Assembly (NCBI GenBank): GCA_004335835.1
Contig: RWJK01001600.1
Span: forward strand, 1-56,589
DNA: 56,589 nucleotides
From: Scenedesmus sp. ARA3
Taxonomy: Eukaryota; Chlorophyta; Chlorophyceae; Sphaeropleales; Scenedesmaceae
Reading direction: 5' to 3'
In this document: one piece after another, positions 12,325 through 26,218 of the stretch
Layout of the letters: each line of letters starts with the position of its first letter
Numbering within the stretch: the stretch's first letter is position 1
Notes under the pieces: model-generated
Told to the model about the DNA's origin: nothing
The model's input: the letters and a program-made list of their open reading frames with translations, nothing else
Databases searched by the model: none
Program-made: the position numbers and the translations under genes

Positions 12325-13321
12325 CGGGGGTCAGACCTGCGGAGGGCATGTCGTACAAGCCTCCCCTGCGGAGTGCTGCTGCATGTGCTGTATCTTGGAC
12401 AGAATGCGGCCGTGGAGGCAGCTGCAGGCGCATCTGCTGCTGCCGCTGCTGAGCTAGAGCATCCTGTGTTGCGGCATCACTGTCGTCAGCTGCTGCTGCT
12501 GCTGCAGATGCTTGCTCCTGCTGCTGCATTGCCAGCAGTGATGAAGCGCTAAAAGACCTGCGGGGTCGCAAGTGCTGTTCCTCATCCTGCTGCTGCTGCT
12601 GCTGATGCTGAGGCAGTGCACATGCTGCTGCCATTGTCGCATCGGCACTGGAAGGCGCTGCTTCAGGGTAGAGGTCAAACCTCACCCTACCCTGCACTGC
12701 ATTTGCTGCTGCTGCTGCCGCAATGCTACCTCCTCCTGCTGCTGCTGCTCCCTGCGGTTGAGGGCTGGTCAGAGCTCCTAAACCACAGTTGAAGTTGAGT
12801 GCAGGGGTTGACAGTGATCTAGTCAGCGAGATGCCGCTGCTATGCTGTGCCGCTGATCCAGTCAGCATGCTGCTGCTGCTGCCAGCTGGCATGGAGCCAT
12901 CCGCTGCTGCAGCAGCGCCCTGCAACTGATCTGCGTAGCTGCTGCTGCTGCTGCTGCTGCCAGCCTGCCATGGGAAAGGTTGCAGCCACAGGGCCTGAGC
13001 GCTGCTGCTGCTGCTGATGGTGGAGCTTCCACCAACTGTATGCTGTGCTGCTGCACTGCTGGGGTGCAGCATGTCAGCAGCAGACGCAGCAGCCGCCGCT
13101 GCATTATAATCGTCTGCTGCTGCTGCTGCTGCAGCAGCAGCAGTGCCAGGTGCTGCAGTGGCTGGCTGCCGCACTGCAACTTGGAAGCCCAGGCAGTTGA
13201 AAAGCCACAGTGAGCAACTGACACTAACCAACAAGCTGCCGGTTAGAACGCTGCGGCTGCTGCAAATGCGCAGCAGCTGCGGCGGCTGATCAGACTGCAG
13301 TCCAGACACAAGCACCTGCTG

Positions 13322-13358
<37 letters not shown>

Positions 13359-13542
13359 GCGGCAGCCTCCCAAGGGGGTACTCTGTAACCGCCGCCGCCG
13401 CTGCTGCTGCTGCTGCTGAGTGAGACAGAGATCCACCTGCTGCTCTGGAAGCCCAGTGCTTTTACTTTGATCTTGCTCACTGCACCTGCCTCACACCCAT
13501 ACAGTGGCAGGCTTTGCCGGCTGCCTAGCACAGCATGCAGCC

Positions 13543-13576
<34 letters not shown>

Positions 13577-15364
13577 AGACCTGCCCGCCACCACAAAGAC
13601 CTGAACAGGCACTGGCAGTTGGTTGATGAAAACTGCCGGCGGCTCTATCACCAGCTGCCACATCCCACTGGAGCGCCCTACTGCTGCTGCTGCTGCTGCT
13701 GTTGCCGCCGCTGATATTGAGCCCGATTTTGCACCAGCCGTAGCTGATGTTGTACCTGACTCTGCAGGAGCAGCAGCAGTGCCGGGCCATGGCTTTGCAC
13801 GGCACCCCAAGCACAGCACAATCTCGCCTGCTGCCTCTGCTGCTGCTGCCGCATCTGGACTCCCACTGCTGCTGCTGCTGCTGCTGCTCAGAGCCTCTCC
13901 TGCGCGCCTAATGCCGGCAGCACCAGCCATGAAACTGATGTAACGGGAGGTGAGCTTGCCAGCCCTGCTGCTGCTGCTGCTGCCACCGGTAGGGCTAGGG
14001 CAGTACCAGAACCCTTCCACATCTGCATCAGCTGCTGCCTTGTTGCGTGCGGCAGCGAGCCGCGCATTGCTGCTGCTGCTGCTGCTGCCAGCTGGCGTGT
14101 TTGGCAGCAGTGACAGCACATCCAGGGGTTTGCACCAGGAGTAGCTGCAAGCTGGACCAAATGGCTTGAGGCTCAGACCTGGGGCGCCGGATTGCAGCAC
14201 CTGCAACACACATACACAACATGCAGAAAAGCAGCCATGCTGTGAAATGCATTCATTGTGGCTGAACCAACTATTGATGAGCTCTTGATCAGAGCAACGA
14301 ATCCAAATGCATGGCTTGGATCCCAGGCACTTCTGCATGGTAGAGCAGGATGCCCTCACACTGCCTTACATGCAAACCTCTTGGCATGCTCAACATCACC
14401 CAACAACACAGACGTAGGAGCCCGACTCAAAAGCAATGCATCACGCACAGCTGCTGCCAAACGCAGCCAATGCCTCCCAATCTGAACACACTTCTCACCT
14501 GCAGCGGCAGCCACACTGAATCGCCAGGCGCCAGCACTTCCAGCAGCAGCGGCTCCCCAGCAGCAGCAGCAGCAGCAGCAGCAACACCGACACCACTGGC
14601 GCTCACACAGCCGAACTGCAGCGGCAGCGCTGTCGCGTTGACCAGCTGCACGCAGCTGTGCAGCGACACGAGTCGGCCGCCATACCGGTGCCGAGTAACC
14701 TCCGCCACCAGCGACAGCGGGCGCTGCAGCAGCGGCCGCCTGCAATCATAGACCAAACACATTGACCTAGTGATTATAAGCCACGCAGTTGATGATTGAA
14801 TGATACCAGCGACAGCAAGGGCCGCCTGCCGCAACAACAGTCACACATGATATGGCATGGTTCAGGCAGGCAGGTGCTATGATGGGCAGCTGCCGCAGCG
14901 GTGCTGGGTGACTTGCCCCACCAGCGACAGCGGGCGCTGCAGCAGCGGCTGCGTGCGGTGGCAGCAGCAGTCCGAACACATCATAGATGAAGCAGAAGAA
15001 GTTGCGTACTTGTGCGATTGCTGTTGCTCAGCCGCTGCTGGCAGCTGTTCGCATGATGTTTACCAAAAGCAAGCGCAACGCAGCAGCAGCAGCAGCAGCA
15101 GTTGCAATCGCAACACTAGATGCAGCAGCAGCAGCAGCATTAGCAGCACAACTCACCTGCTCCCAAGTCCGCTGCCAGGCGACATCAAGCCAGCAACGCC
15201 TGCTGCAGCACCAGCAGCACCACCTGCACCTGCCAGCCCCCCAGGCACCCGTATGCTGTGGATGCTGCAGCCCAGCTGCTCAAGTGCAATGGGCCCCGCA
15301 ACATTGGACTGCCCAGCAGCCTGCAGGTACAGCAGCTGGCAGCGCTTCACGCTGCTGCTGCTGC

Positions 15365-15399
<35 letters not shown>

Positions 15400-18300
15400 C
15401 CATCAGTTGCACCACTGCCAGTGTCACTGCTGCTGCTGCTGCCGCTGCTGCTGCTGGTGGTGAGTGACTCGACATAGCGTCCGTAGTATCCTGCAGCAGC
15501 CACGTCCAGTACCTGCAGCGGCACAGGCAGCTGATGCGCTGCCCTGCCGCGAAGGCTGCCGCCAGGAAGCGCCGGCGGCGCTGCTGCTGCCGCACTACTG
15601 CTGCCGGCAACAGGCGATGGTGCAGCAGCACCCATGGCAGCAGCAGCAGCGGCAGGTCCTGTTGCAGCGTCTGCCACAACATAACTCAGCGCCACACCCG
15701 TCTGATTGATCAGCCAGCAGCATTGACCGCTAGCAGTGAGGCTGCAGCCGCCGCCAGGGCTAGCTAAGCTGGCCAGCAGCTGCTGCAGCAGCAGCGGGTC
15801 GGCCTGCCATGCTGCTGCTGCTGCTGCCAGGGCTGCCAGCTGGCGTGCTGCTGCAATGCAGCTGGGGGCGACTGTCAGGTCCAGCATGGCGGGTGAGGTC
15901 AGGGAGGCAGTGAGCAGCTGCTGCGCTGACGTGGCAGGGCCTGAGGCTGCTGCTGCTGGCGCCAGCTGCACGGCAGCCTGCAGCGTGGAAGCAGAATCAA
16001 AACAAGGGGTGTTAAGACCAAGCGAACAGACCATGCTTGTGCAAGAATTTAGGGCACAGAGTTGCATGGATGAAGCAGAAAAAAGAGGCATGGACGTACT
16101 AGCCAAACAAAACACTGCAACAGCTCCAGGTTCTCAGGAACTTTGCACCTTGAACTCCCAGGGGTCCCAGCCCAGCTTCTCCACCCATCGACAAAAACAA
16201 CAACTCCTTGAAAAGCAGTTGCAACACACAGTACTTGAGCACATTGCAGGGCCAAATTTGCACCCAGGGTCCTAGCAGGCGCCTCTCAAACTTTTGTAAA
16301 CAAATTTCATCACTGGCATCATCTGCACGGCTGAGTTTGAAAGAAGACCTACCTTAAACTCCCAGGGGTCCAGCAGGCGCCTCTCAAACTCTTGTACACA
16401 AACTTCATCACTGACATCATCTACTGACAACATCTACACAGCTTAGTTTGAAGACCTACCTTCAACTCCCAGGGGTCCAGCAGAGGCTGCCAGCCCAGCT
16501 TGTCCACCCCATTGCCTGAACATCACACTCCCATGAAGTTCTTTTAAGTTCATGCAACTATTCGAAGAAACTTCAGGGCCATGTTCGCACCTTGAACTCC
16601 CAGGGGTCGAGCAGCGGCTCCCAGCCCAGCTTGTCCACACTGTACACGTCAGCACAGAAGCTGCCACGCACAGACACACCCAGCACACGCCTGCTGCTGC
16701 TGCTGTTGCTTTTGGTGCGGCGTGATGCCGCAGGTACTGCTGTTGATACGAGCTGCACATCAACTTGCAGTGGCAGCAGTGCGAGCTCTAGCAAGGGAGT
16801 TGCACAGGCAGTGAAAGGGGCACTGACAGCGGCTGCAGCTGTACTGCTGCCAGCGGCAGCAGCACCCTTACTGCCGAAACCTGCTGTACCAACAGCAGCA
16901 GCAGCAGTGTTGGTCGTGCCTCTGCTGCTGTGCTGCTGCAGCAGCCATGGATCTGGCTCGTCTGTGCTGCACAGTACTGCCAGCTTGTGTACCGTCAGGC
17001 TGCAGGAAACAACTTCCTGCAAAGCTGCAGCCGCCCTGCTGCTGCCGCCTTGTGCTCTCTCACTGCTGCTGCTGCTGCCGATGCCGCTGCTGCTTGCTGC
17101 TGCAAGCACTCCAGATGCAGCCGGCATGCTTGCCTTACTTTTAAAAGCCTCTGAAAACAGCACACTGTCAGCAGACGCTACACCTGCTGCTGCCACACTT
17201 GCTGCTGCCGCATCGGCAGCAGCAGCAGCGGCAGCAGCAGCAGCGGCAGCAGCAGCGGCATCGCCCCTGTATCTCGCAGGCGCGCCTGCCAGGTCAGCAG
17301 CAGCAGAGATGGCGGGGAGCTGCGCCAGCAGCTGCTGCTGCAGGTGCAGCAGCAGCGACAGCCGAGTGGTGGACACCCAACCACTGATACTGCCCACATG
17401 CACCTCAAAGCCCAGTGATGATACTGCTGAATCAGCAGCAGCAGCCGCAGGTGAGCTTGGCGATTGTAACACATCTGGTGACGGATGTAACAGCTGCTGT
17501 CCTGCAGCTTGCTGATGAGCCTCTCTGGGCAGATTCGATGCTGCTGCTCCAGCTGCTGCTGTGCCGCGTTGGCCTGATGCTGCATGCTGTAGCTCCAGTC
17601 CCTTCAGCAGTAGCAACTGCAGCGGCTGCTGCTCCTTTGTACTAGCAGCTGTGGCTGCAGCAGCAGCAGCAGCAGCAGCACTGCTAGTGGTGTTGCCGGC
17701 AGCGCTGCATGCTGGTCTAGCTGCTGCTGCATCCCACAGGGCAGCACCCACGCCCACTGACAATGCAGGCACCCTGACACTCTTGAGCACCAGCTGCTGC
17801 TGCTGCTGCTGCTTGTGGCCAGCTGTACGTTCACCGCTGCTGCTGCTGCTGCTGCTGCCAGGTGTTTTGAGCTCAGCAGCAGCAGAGAGCTCAATGGTGA
17901 CTGTCTGAGCTGCCAGCTGTTGAGACCCCTGCTGCTGCTGCTGTTGTTGCTGTGCTCCCAGGAAAGGGGGGCAGGCACCAGTGCGGCTGTCAACATAGCT
18001 GCTGCTGCTGGCAGCCGCTGCTGCTGCTGCTGTAGGTGAGTCGCCAGGGTCCTGCCAAGGCCCACAGTCTCTGCTGCGGCGTGACGTGTCCTCCTGCTGT
18101 TGCTGCTGCTGCCGCTGCTGTTGCCGGGGATTTGCTGGTGCTGCTCCTTCCGGCGCTAGGAACAGCGTTGCCTGCAGCTGCTGCACATCTATCAGCAGCT
18201 GCACGTGCTGCTGCTGCTGTTTGTGTGGTGGCACAGCTGCGCTGCTACTGCTGCTGCTGGAAGGGTGCTGCTGTTGGATAGACCTGGCTGGCAGCGCTGT

Positions 18301-19881
18301 TCTGGGTTTGCTGTGTACCCCGGATCCTGCTGCTGCATTGACTGCCTGCATGATGCATGCAGCCGCCATGTCCCAAGACTTGGCACTGACAGCCAGCTGC
18401 CGACCCTGCAGCAGCACCGCCAGTGCTGCTGCACCTCCTGCTGGGTGGCTGCTGCTGCTCCTCATCATCACCAGCTGTGCTGGCATCATCTGCTGCTGAG
18501 CTGTCACCGGCAATCGAGTAAAACTCGGCATCATCATCCTGCCAGTGGCTGCCGAAGCTATGACCTGCTAACCCTGAACCCTGCAGCTGACCTAAACCCA
18601 GGCCGCTAACTGCATGCACACTGCTGCGTAACGATGTAGATAACAGCCCAGGCGGGCTAGCTGATCTGCGCCACAGGTTAGGAGCCCCTAAACCCCCAGT
18701 GCCGGCTAAACCGCCATGTGGGCCGCCTCCTAAACCTCCGCCAGTGAAAATGAAGCCGCGGCTGCTTGCAGCATGGCTTGCCCGCGGCGTGGTGGCCTGA
18801 GGTGTTGCAAAGCCCTGCTGCTGCTGGCGTGCTTTGCTGCTGCTGCTGCTGCTGCTGGCTATCTGCTGCGCTGCAGCTCTGCCTGCTGGTGCTGCTGCTG
18901 CTGTGTTGGGCCGACCTCCTGAGGGTGAGGGTGCAACTGATGCCGGCAGAGACCCACAAAGTCCTAAACCAGCTGGCGGCGAGGCACCCGGGGGATCCAG
19001 CTGCCAGGAAGCTGCAATGATGCTGCTCTGAGCATCCAGCAGCGGCACTGCTGCTGCTGCTGCGGAGCTCTGGCTGCTGCCAGCGCCTGCAGTGACCCAG
19101 CTGCCGCTGCTGCTGCCAAGCAGTGCGCTGCTGCTGCCGTGGGCAGACAGGTAACTGTCATCTACTGACATGGTACCCCCCAAGCCCAAGCTGTGGCTGC
19201 TGCCCAGAGCACTGGCATGCCAGGAATCTCTAGCGGAGAGAAACCGAGTCAGTGTGGCCTGTGTGCTCAGGGCTTCCCTCAAAGCCCCACTGGAGCTGCG
19301 TGGCAGTGCAGCAGCTGGCAGCCGCGGCGCAGCCCCTGCTGCAGCAGCAGCCGCCGCTGCTGCTGCAAATGCACCAGATGGCAGCGGCAGCAGCGGGTAC
19401 TGCTGCTGCTGCTGCTGGCCTGTGGCGCTGCTGCGGGTGCTGCTGCCGGTACGGGAGAGCCAGCTGACTGCGGGCAGTGAGGCGGCTGGTAGCCGGAACT
19501 CCCCTCGCTGCTGCTGCTGCAAACCTGCACTGTGGTTGGCTGCTGCTGCTGCTGCTGCTGCTGCTGTGGGACTAGCTGTGTTTAATGTTGAGGTGGCAGT
19601 GTTGTCTGGCGCATACCAATCACTGCTGTGGGGGCCTGCAAGCTCCTCGTCTTGCTGCTGCTGCACTGCACTCACTGTGAGATCAGACCAGGACACTTTG
19701 GCTTCCTGCAACACCCTGCTGCTGCTGCTTGCATCTGGTGAGCTGCTAGTCAGGATATGCTGCTGCAGGGGGTGCTGCTCGTGCTGCAGCTGCAGCTGCT
19801 CCAGGTGCAGCAGCACACCCTTGTCTGAAGTGCCGTGTGCTGGCAGCAGCAGCAGCTGCATGTCATCCAGCACCACACTCA

Positions 19882-19914
<33 letters not shown>

Positions 19915-20488
19915 ACTGCTGCTGCTGCTTTGGCTGCTTTGGTGGGATGTTACAAGTCCACTGCTGCCACTGCAGCTGCTGCCGATCTACTAGCTGCACG
20001 ATGTGCTGCAGCTGCGGCGGCCGCAGCGAAGCACCAACAGCTGGAATGTGCAACTCCTGAAGCACTACCACTTGCTGCTGCTGCTGCTGTTGTTCCCTGA
20101 ACAGAATGCTGGGTATGCTCAGCACCGGCAGCAGAACCCCAGACCCTGGTCTCTCTGGCAGGTAGAGCCCTACACCCTGAACCACAACCATGGGCGACGG
20201 CGGCGGCTTAGCCGCAGCTGATGCTTCCAAATGACTCGCTGCCGCTGCTGGTGCCGCTGCTGCTGCTGGTGTTGGTGGTCCGAGGTTCAAGGCAACATAC
20301 GGCAGATCAAGCAGCAGATCACACAGCACGCCATCTGCTGCGGTGACTGTCGGCAGCTGCTGCAAGGGCACATCCCAGGGCATCAGTGGGTCTGCTGTGC
20401 TGTGATTGGCGCCGGCTGCTGCTGCAGCTGCTGCTGCTGCCCTGCAAGACAGCAGCTGGCACTGCAGCAGCTCAACATGCAGCGCCAA

Positions 20489-20519
<31 letters not shown>

Positions 20520-22103
20520 GTTGCTGGTGCTGCTTGACTGTGCTGCTGAGAAGGCTGTTGTTGGTTTTGCGCACTGCTTGACCCAGTGGCAGCAGCAGCA
20601 GCCTTAGGGGACGATGCAGTGGCTGCTTCCACTGCTGCCACAATCTTCAAGATGCCGTCCAACCCAATGGCGAGGTTATGCACTTGCACTGATGCCGGCA
20701 CTGCAGGCTTTGCGCCTGCTGCTGCTGCTGGCGAGTGCTGCTGCTGCATGTTGAGGCTGGCTGTGATGCTGGCGGGGGCATCAGCAGCAGCAGGCAGCAG
20801 GAACAGGCTAGTGTCACCTGGCTGGCCCTGCAGCAGCAGCAGCGCAGGTAGCAGCAATGTAAGCAGCAACAGCAAAACAACACAGCAAAAAAACAGCTAG
20901 TCGCTGCTTCCGTGCAAAGGATGCTCAGCGCTGGTATGCTACATCCTCACCTCTGAACATTGACGGCATGCATTTAGAATCACACAGCTGTTGATCAGTA
21001 ATGGTCGGTGTGATGCTATTTGCAGACTCACCCAACTGAGCCACTCTCACCTGCACCTGCAGTCCCACCAGTGCTGCCTGCACATGCCTGTCACGCCCCA
21101 CACGGCACCACCAAAACATTGAACACGGATTCCAAGATTTCCAGGCAGCAGGTTTAACAAGGACCCCTCACCTGCACCTGCAGTCCCACCAGTGCTGCCT
21201 GCACATCCTGCTGCACCCCTGACAGCCGCAGCTGAGAGCGCCATGCCAGCTGCACACGGTCCAACAGCAGATGACTCAGCAGCCGCCGCCAGTCAGGCGC
21301 TGCTGCTGCTGCTGCTGCTGGTGGTGCCGCTGTGGGCGCTGGCAGTGCATCCTGCAGTACCAGGTCATTCAGTGAGAGCTCTGCGCTGCTGCCGTGGCTG
21401 CTGTGCCTGAAACAGATCTGCAGCAAGCTCGCTTGCAGCCTCAAGTGCAGCTGAGGACTGCTGCTGCTGCTGTGCTGCTGCTGAGTAAGGGGCACGTCCT
21501 GTACATACTGTATGTCCAGCTCTTCTAACAGTAGGTCGACTGCCAGCAGCTGCAGCTCCGGCGATGCCAGTGCAGCAGCTGCAGCAGCGCTGCTTGCACC
21601 AGCTCGCTGCCGCCGCTGCTGCTGCCGTTGCTGGTGCTGCTGATGGCTGCTGGTATCTTCCACTTGCTGCTGCTGCTGCTGTGGCGGCAGCTGTAGCAGC
21701 GATGGTGGTGACAGCGACATGCTCTGCAGAAGCCTGTCAGAGTCGCAGCGCTTGAGCTGCTGCTGTTGCAGCGTGCCGGTGCCGCTGCTGCCAGCACTAG
21801 TACCAGTGCTGTACTGGTTCCACTGATGATCGAGATCTGAAGCATCGTCAAACAAAAATTGGCTTGAATCTTCATCCGCCGCTGCTGCTGCTGCTGGCGG
21901 TGGTTGCAGCGCTGCGGGTGCAGCCATCCAGCGTGCTACTTCCGAGTCCGTAGGCGAAGGCGGAGAGGAGTCTTGCCTGCTGATCACACCGGCATCGGCA
22001 GCAGCAGCAAGCAGATCAGCTGCTGCAACAGCAGCAGCAGCGTCTGCTGCTGCAGGGGTGGAGCTGCTGTCATGCTGCTGCTGCTGCTGCCGGTGGGATG
22101 CAG

Positions 22104-22151
<48 letters not shown>

Positions 22152-22592
22152 GCGCTGCGGCCGCTGCTGCCGGCTGCTTATCCAGGCGAAGGTGGTAGCA
22201 CGCCACTAGGTCTGCCAGTGGCAGTTGCAGCTGGAACTTCAGCGCAGCAGCAAACTGCTGCAGCGCAGCCAGCAGCGAAGCAGTCAGTGTGCAGCTGATG
22301 GGCGGCAGCTGCAACCCTACTTTCACGAGCGGCTGCTGCTGATGATGATGCTGGTGTGATGCCTTGTTTCTGCCCTGGCTGCTGCTGCTCTGGACCGCTT
22401 GGCTGTAGCTCTTCGGGGGCGCCGCTGCCGCTGCTTCTGCTGCTCCAGGCCGGTGTACTGCCACAGACACCATTGCCACCTCTAAGCTGTACTGCTGCTG
22501 CTGCTGTGTATGGTCTGCCTTAGATTGCTCTGCCTGCTGCTTGCAACTATTGCCTGCTCCAGCAGCAGTGCCAGGGCCTGCTGAGAGGCCTG

Positions 22593-22632
<40 letters not shown>

Positions 22633-25238
22633 GCCGCCGCCGCCGCCACTGTCACTGCTGCGGTACTGAGATGCTGACTCCTCATCTGATGACTCCCCAG
22701 ATGATTGCAGCACTATGTCCTCATCTGCTGCTGCTGCTGCTGCGCTGCGGCCTCGAACAGCATCAGGATTTACAGCTGGCGAGCTAGGGCTTAGCCTTAA
22801 GCCCTGCAGCTGAACCATTGCACTCAACCCTGCTGCATAATTGAGCTCAGTTGGCACCACCACCAGCAATTCCTGAACACGGAAGCTCAGTTGTAGCTGC
22901 AGCAGCTCAGCAGGTAGCTTGAACTGCTGCTGCTGCTGCTGGTGCGGCAGCTGGCTGCTGCTGTTGTGACCAGCTGCATCATCTTGTGCGGCCTTGATCT
23001 CTGCTGCTGCTGCCTTCAGCTGCTGCTGCAGCGTATCCTTTGGAAGCTGCTGCAGCATACTCAGCACACCAACAGCAACACCAGGCCTCGCCAACAGCTG
23101 CAACTGCTCCAACTGCACACGCAAATGTTTGCTGCTGCCTTTGAACTCAACACCAACTGTCAGCAGCGGCTGCTTTAGTGCATGCACTGCACCACTGGAA
23201 CCACCACCACCTGCTGCTGCTGCTGCTTGCCGGCCTGCACTGCTGGAAACAGCAGGCATAGCATTCCCTGACCAACCAAACACCTCAGGGCTCTGCTGCT
23301 GCAAACCCTCGCCCTGGCTAAGCCCTAAGCCGCTAAGCCCTGAACCCCAGCCCTGGCTGGGGCTAAACCCCGCCCCAGCAAGTGCAGCGATTGGAGACCC
23401 AGGCTGTAACCGCTGCAGCACACACTCGTGCACCCCAGGGTCGCTGCAGCAGTCAAACAGCCGCAGATCTTGCAGCTGCAGCTGTGCATTGAGCCGGTTG
23501 CCGCGCAAACTGCCTGTGGTGCTGGTGCCTTCTATATCCAGCACCAGCAGCTCCCTGCGAATGCTGCGCTTTGGGCAGTCCTGCAGTACGGCTCGTAGCC
23601 GCAGCAGCTGCAAATTGAAGCTCACTGCCGGTGCAAGCCTGGCGGCTGGGGGTGGGCTTGTGCTGCTGCTAGCATCAGTTGCTGCTGCTGCTGCGCCGGC
23701 TGCTGCGGCCTGTATGCCAGTCGCGCCGCCAGCAGCGGCAGCAGCAGCAGTAGCAGCGGCTGCTGCTGCTGCCACGCCTGCAGAGAAGCTGCCTTCTCCT
23801 GCTGTTGCCTTGCCATGCAGTAGAGCTAGCAGCTCCTTGTAATCTGCTTCAGTAGGCATGCCAGGCGCACTGCTACTGCTGCTGCTGCTGCTGCTGCTGC
23901 CAGCTTTTGCTGCTGCTGCTGCTGCCTTGCTGCTGCCAGCCGCGAACTGCTGCTGCGCTGCTGCTGCTGCTGCAGGGTACAGGAAGCCGGTTATGCCTGA
24001 GGTGCCCCAGGCAAACCAGCTGCGGCAGCGCTCAGCCTCTGCAGCAGCAAATGTACAGCACATCAGCATGCACACGGGGATTGACGTTTATATAAGCACG
24101 CAGCAGGATACCAGGGGCACACCACAGCAAGTGTCCTAGTGCACAGCGCTGACTCTTGCCACCGCTGTCCTCTCGCCGCCTAAACATGAGGCCAGTTATC
24201 TTTCTGTCAAGTGCTGCCTCAAAAAGTGGCCTTCCACAACATCCACACACGACAGCAAACAAGCATCAACGTTGTGATCAATACCTCACCCCATGGCTCA
24301 CACACCCTCACAGCTGTAGCGCTGGCGCTCCTCCTGTCCAGTGCCAGCTCAGCGAGTGACCTGGCAAGGCACCAGGCAATACAGCCAAACATATATACCC
24401 TGGCACCCTCCCTTGCCCACACAAACCTCATACCTGTGGAGCTGGCGCTCCTCCTGTCCAGTGCCAGCTCAGCATGTGACATTTCATTCACCAAACAAAA
24501 ACACAACAGTCAGTACCCTCACACCTGTGGAGCTGGCGTTTCGCCTGTCCAGAGCCAGCTCAGCGAGTGACCTGCACAGCAGGATGTCATCCACATCCAG
24601 CTCAGCCTCCAGATGACACAGCTCAGCCAGCACACCCGCTGCTGCTGCTGCTGCTGCCGCTGCTGCTGCCGCCGCAGTGCTGCTGCTGCCAGCAGGGGTA
24701 GGGATTTCGCCGTCATGGCTGCTGCTGCTGCTGAGGCAGGAGGACTCTGCCTCCAAGCTGCTGCTGCTGCCTTCGCCTGCTGGTGCTGCGGTGGCGGCTG
24801 CATCTGTACTGCCCGCTGCTGCTGCTGGTGGTGGTGGAGTTGTGCTGCTGCTGCTGCTGCTGCTGCTGGCTGTAGCAGCTGTGGTGGCTGTAGCCTGCAG
24901 GGAGTCCAGCTTCAGCTGGTACAGGTGCACGTACCGCCTGCAGGACAACGCACAAAAACCCAGAAATGAGCGGCCAATGCAGCATGTCCCCAATCTTCTG
25001 CGCTGGTGGCGACAGCAACAACAAGGTACATGCAATGAGAAGACACATGCGTCACATGCGTAAGCACACATCTCAGGTGCCTCTGTGTATGGCATGATCC
25101 CGCAATGCTCCTCGTCTCCACTTGGACACTCAGATCGCCTGCTGCTGCTGCTGCTGCTGCCGCTCACCTCCCTGGCGTGAGCTCCCCCCTGTGCAGCGCC
25201 CAGCCGCCGCCCTGCTGCTGCAAGCCGCCACAAATTGC

Positions 25239-25281
<43 letters not shown>

Positions 25282-26174
25282 CGCTCACCTCCGTGCCATC
25301 AGTTCTGCCTTGTGCAGCGCCCAGCCGCCGCCCTGCTGGCGCCGCCGCCGCCGCACATCAGCCAGCACAGCACGCACAGCACACTGCCACACCTGCAGCC
25401 ACGTCACAGGTGCCCCGACACCACGCCTGCCTGTCGGCACCACAGTGCTGCTGCTGCTGCCGCCGCCGCACTTGCCGCCAGATGTACTGCCAGCCTCCTG
25501 CATTGCATCAGCCATCTCCCAGCCGGTGACAGGTGTACTGCCTGATGTACTGCCTGTTGTACTGCCCCAGTACGAGTGGTACGCCCGCCGCTGCCGTACC
25601 GCCTGCAGTACAGTGATCCAGCCGGGCGGGCGGTACCGCCCATACCTGTTGCGTTTGCCCCACACTGCAGCATCATCTGCCAAGCGTGCTGTGCCCAGCA
25701 GCTGCTGGCTGCTCAGCTGCAGCGCAACCTCGGACGCACCGATGAACACCTCACAGGACAACCCTCCCTTGCTGCTGCTGCGGGCGTCTGCTGCTGCTGC
25801 TGCCGCATCGCTGCTGCTGCTGCTGCTGTGCACAGTGATCTCCATCACAGCCTCCATAGGAGCCAACAAGAAGTCCGAGGGATCCAATGCAGGCGCCACA
25901 GACGGCCCTGCCTTGCCCCCTGCAGCTGCTGCTGCCATCCACTGCTGCTGCTGCTGCTGCTGCTGCCAGGGAGCTCTCCTTGGCTTCCAGTAGCAGCTCA
26001 CTCCCTGCACATGCAGCTGCCGCACCACCTTTGCTGCCAACTGCGATTCTGCGGAGCGATGCAAGCCTGCAAATGCAGCAAGCAGGTCAGGCCGCTTGCC
26101 TGGCTTGACTGTGGCCAGGCTGGCAAGCTGTACTCCAAAGGCTTCATACTCGCTGGCGCTGCCGGCAGGCGCCT

Positions 26175-26218
<44 letters not shown>

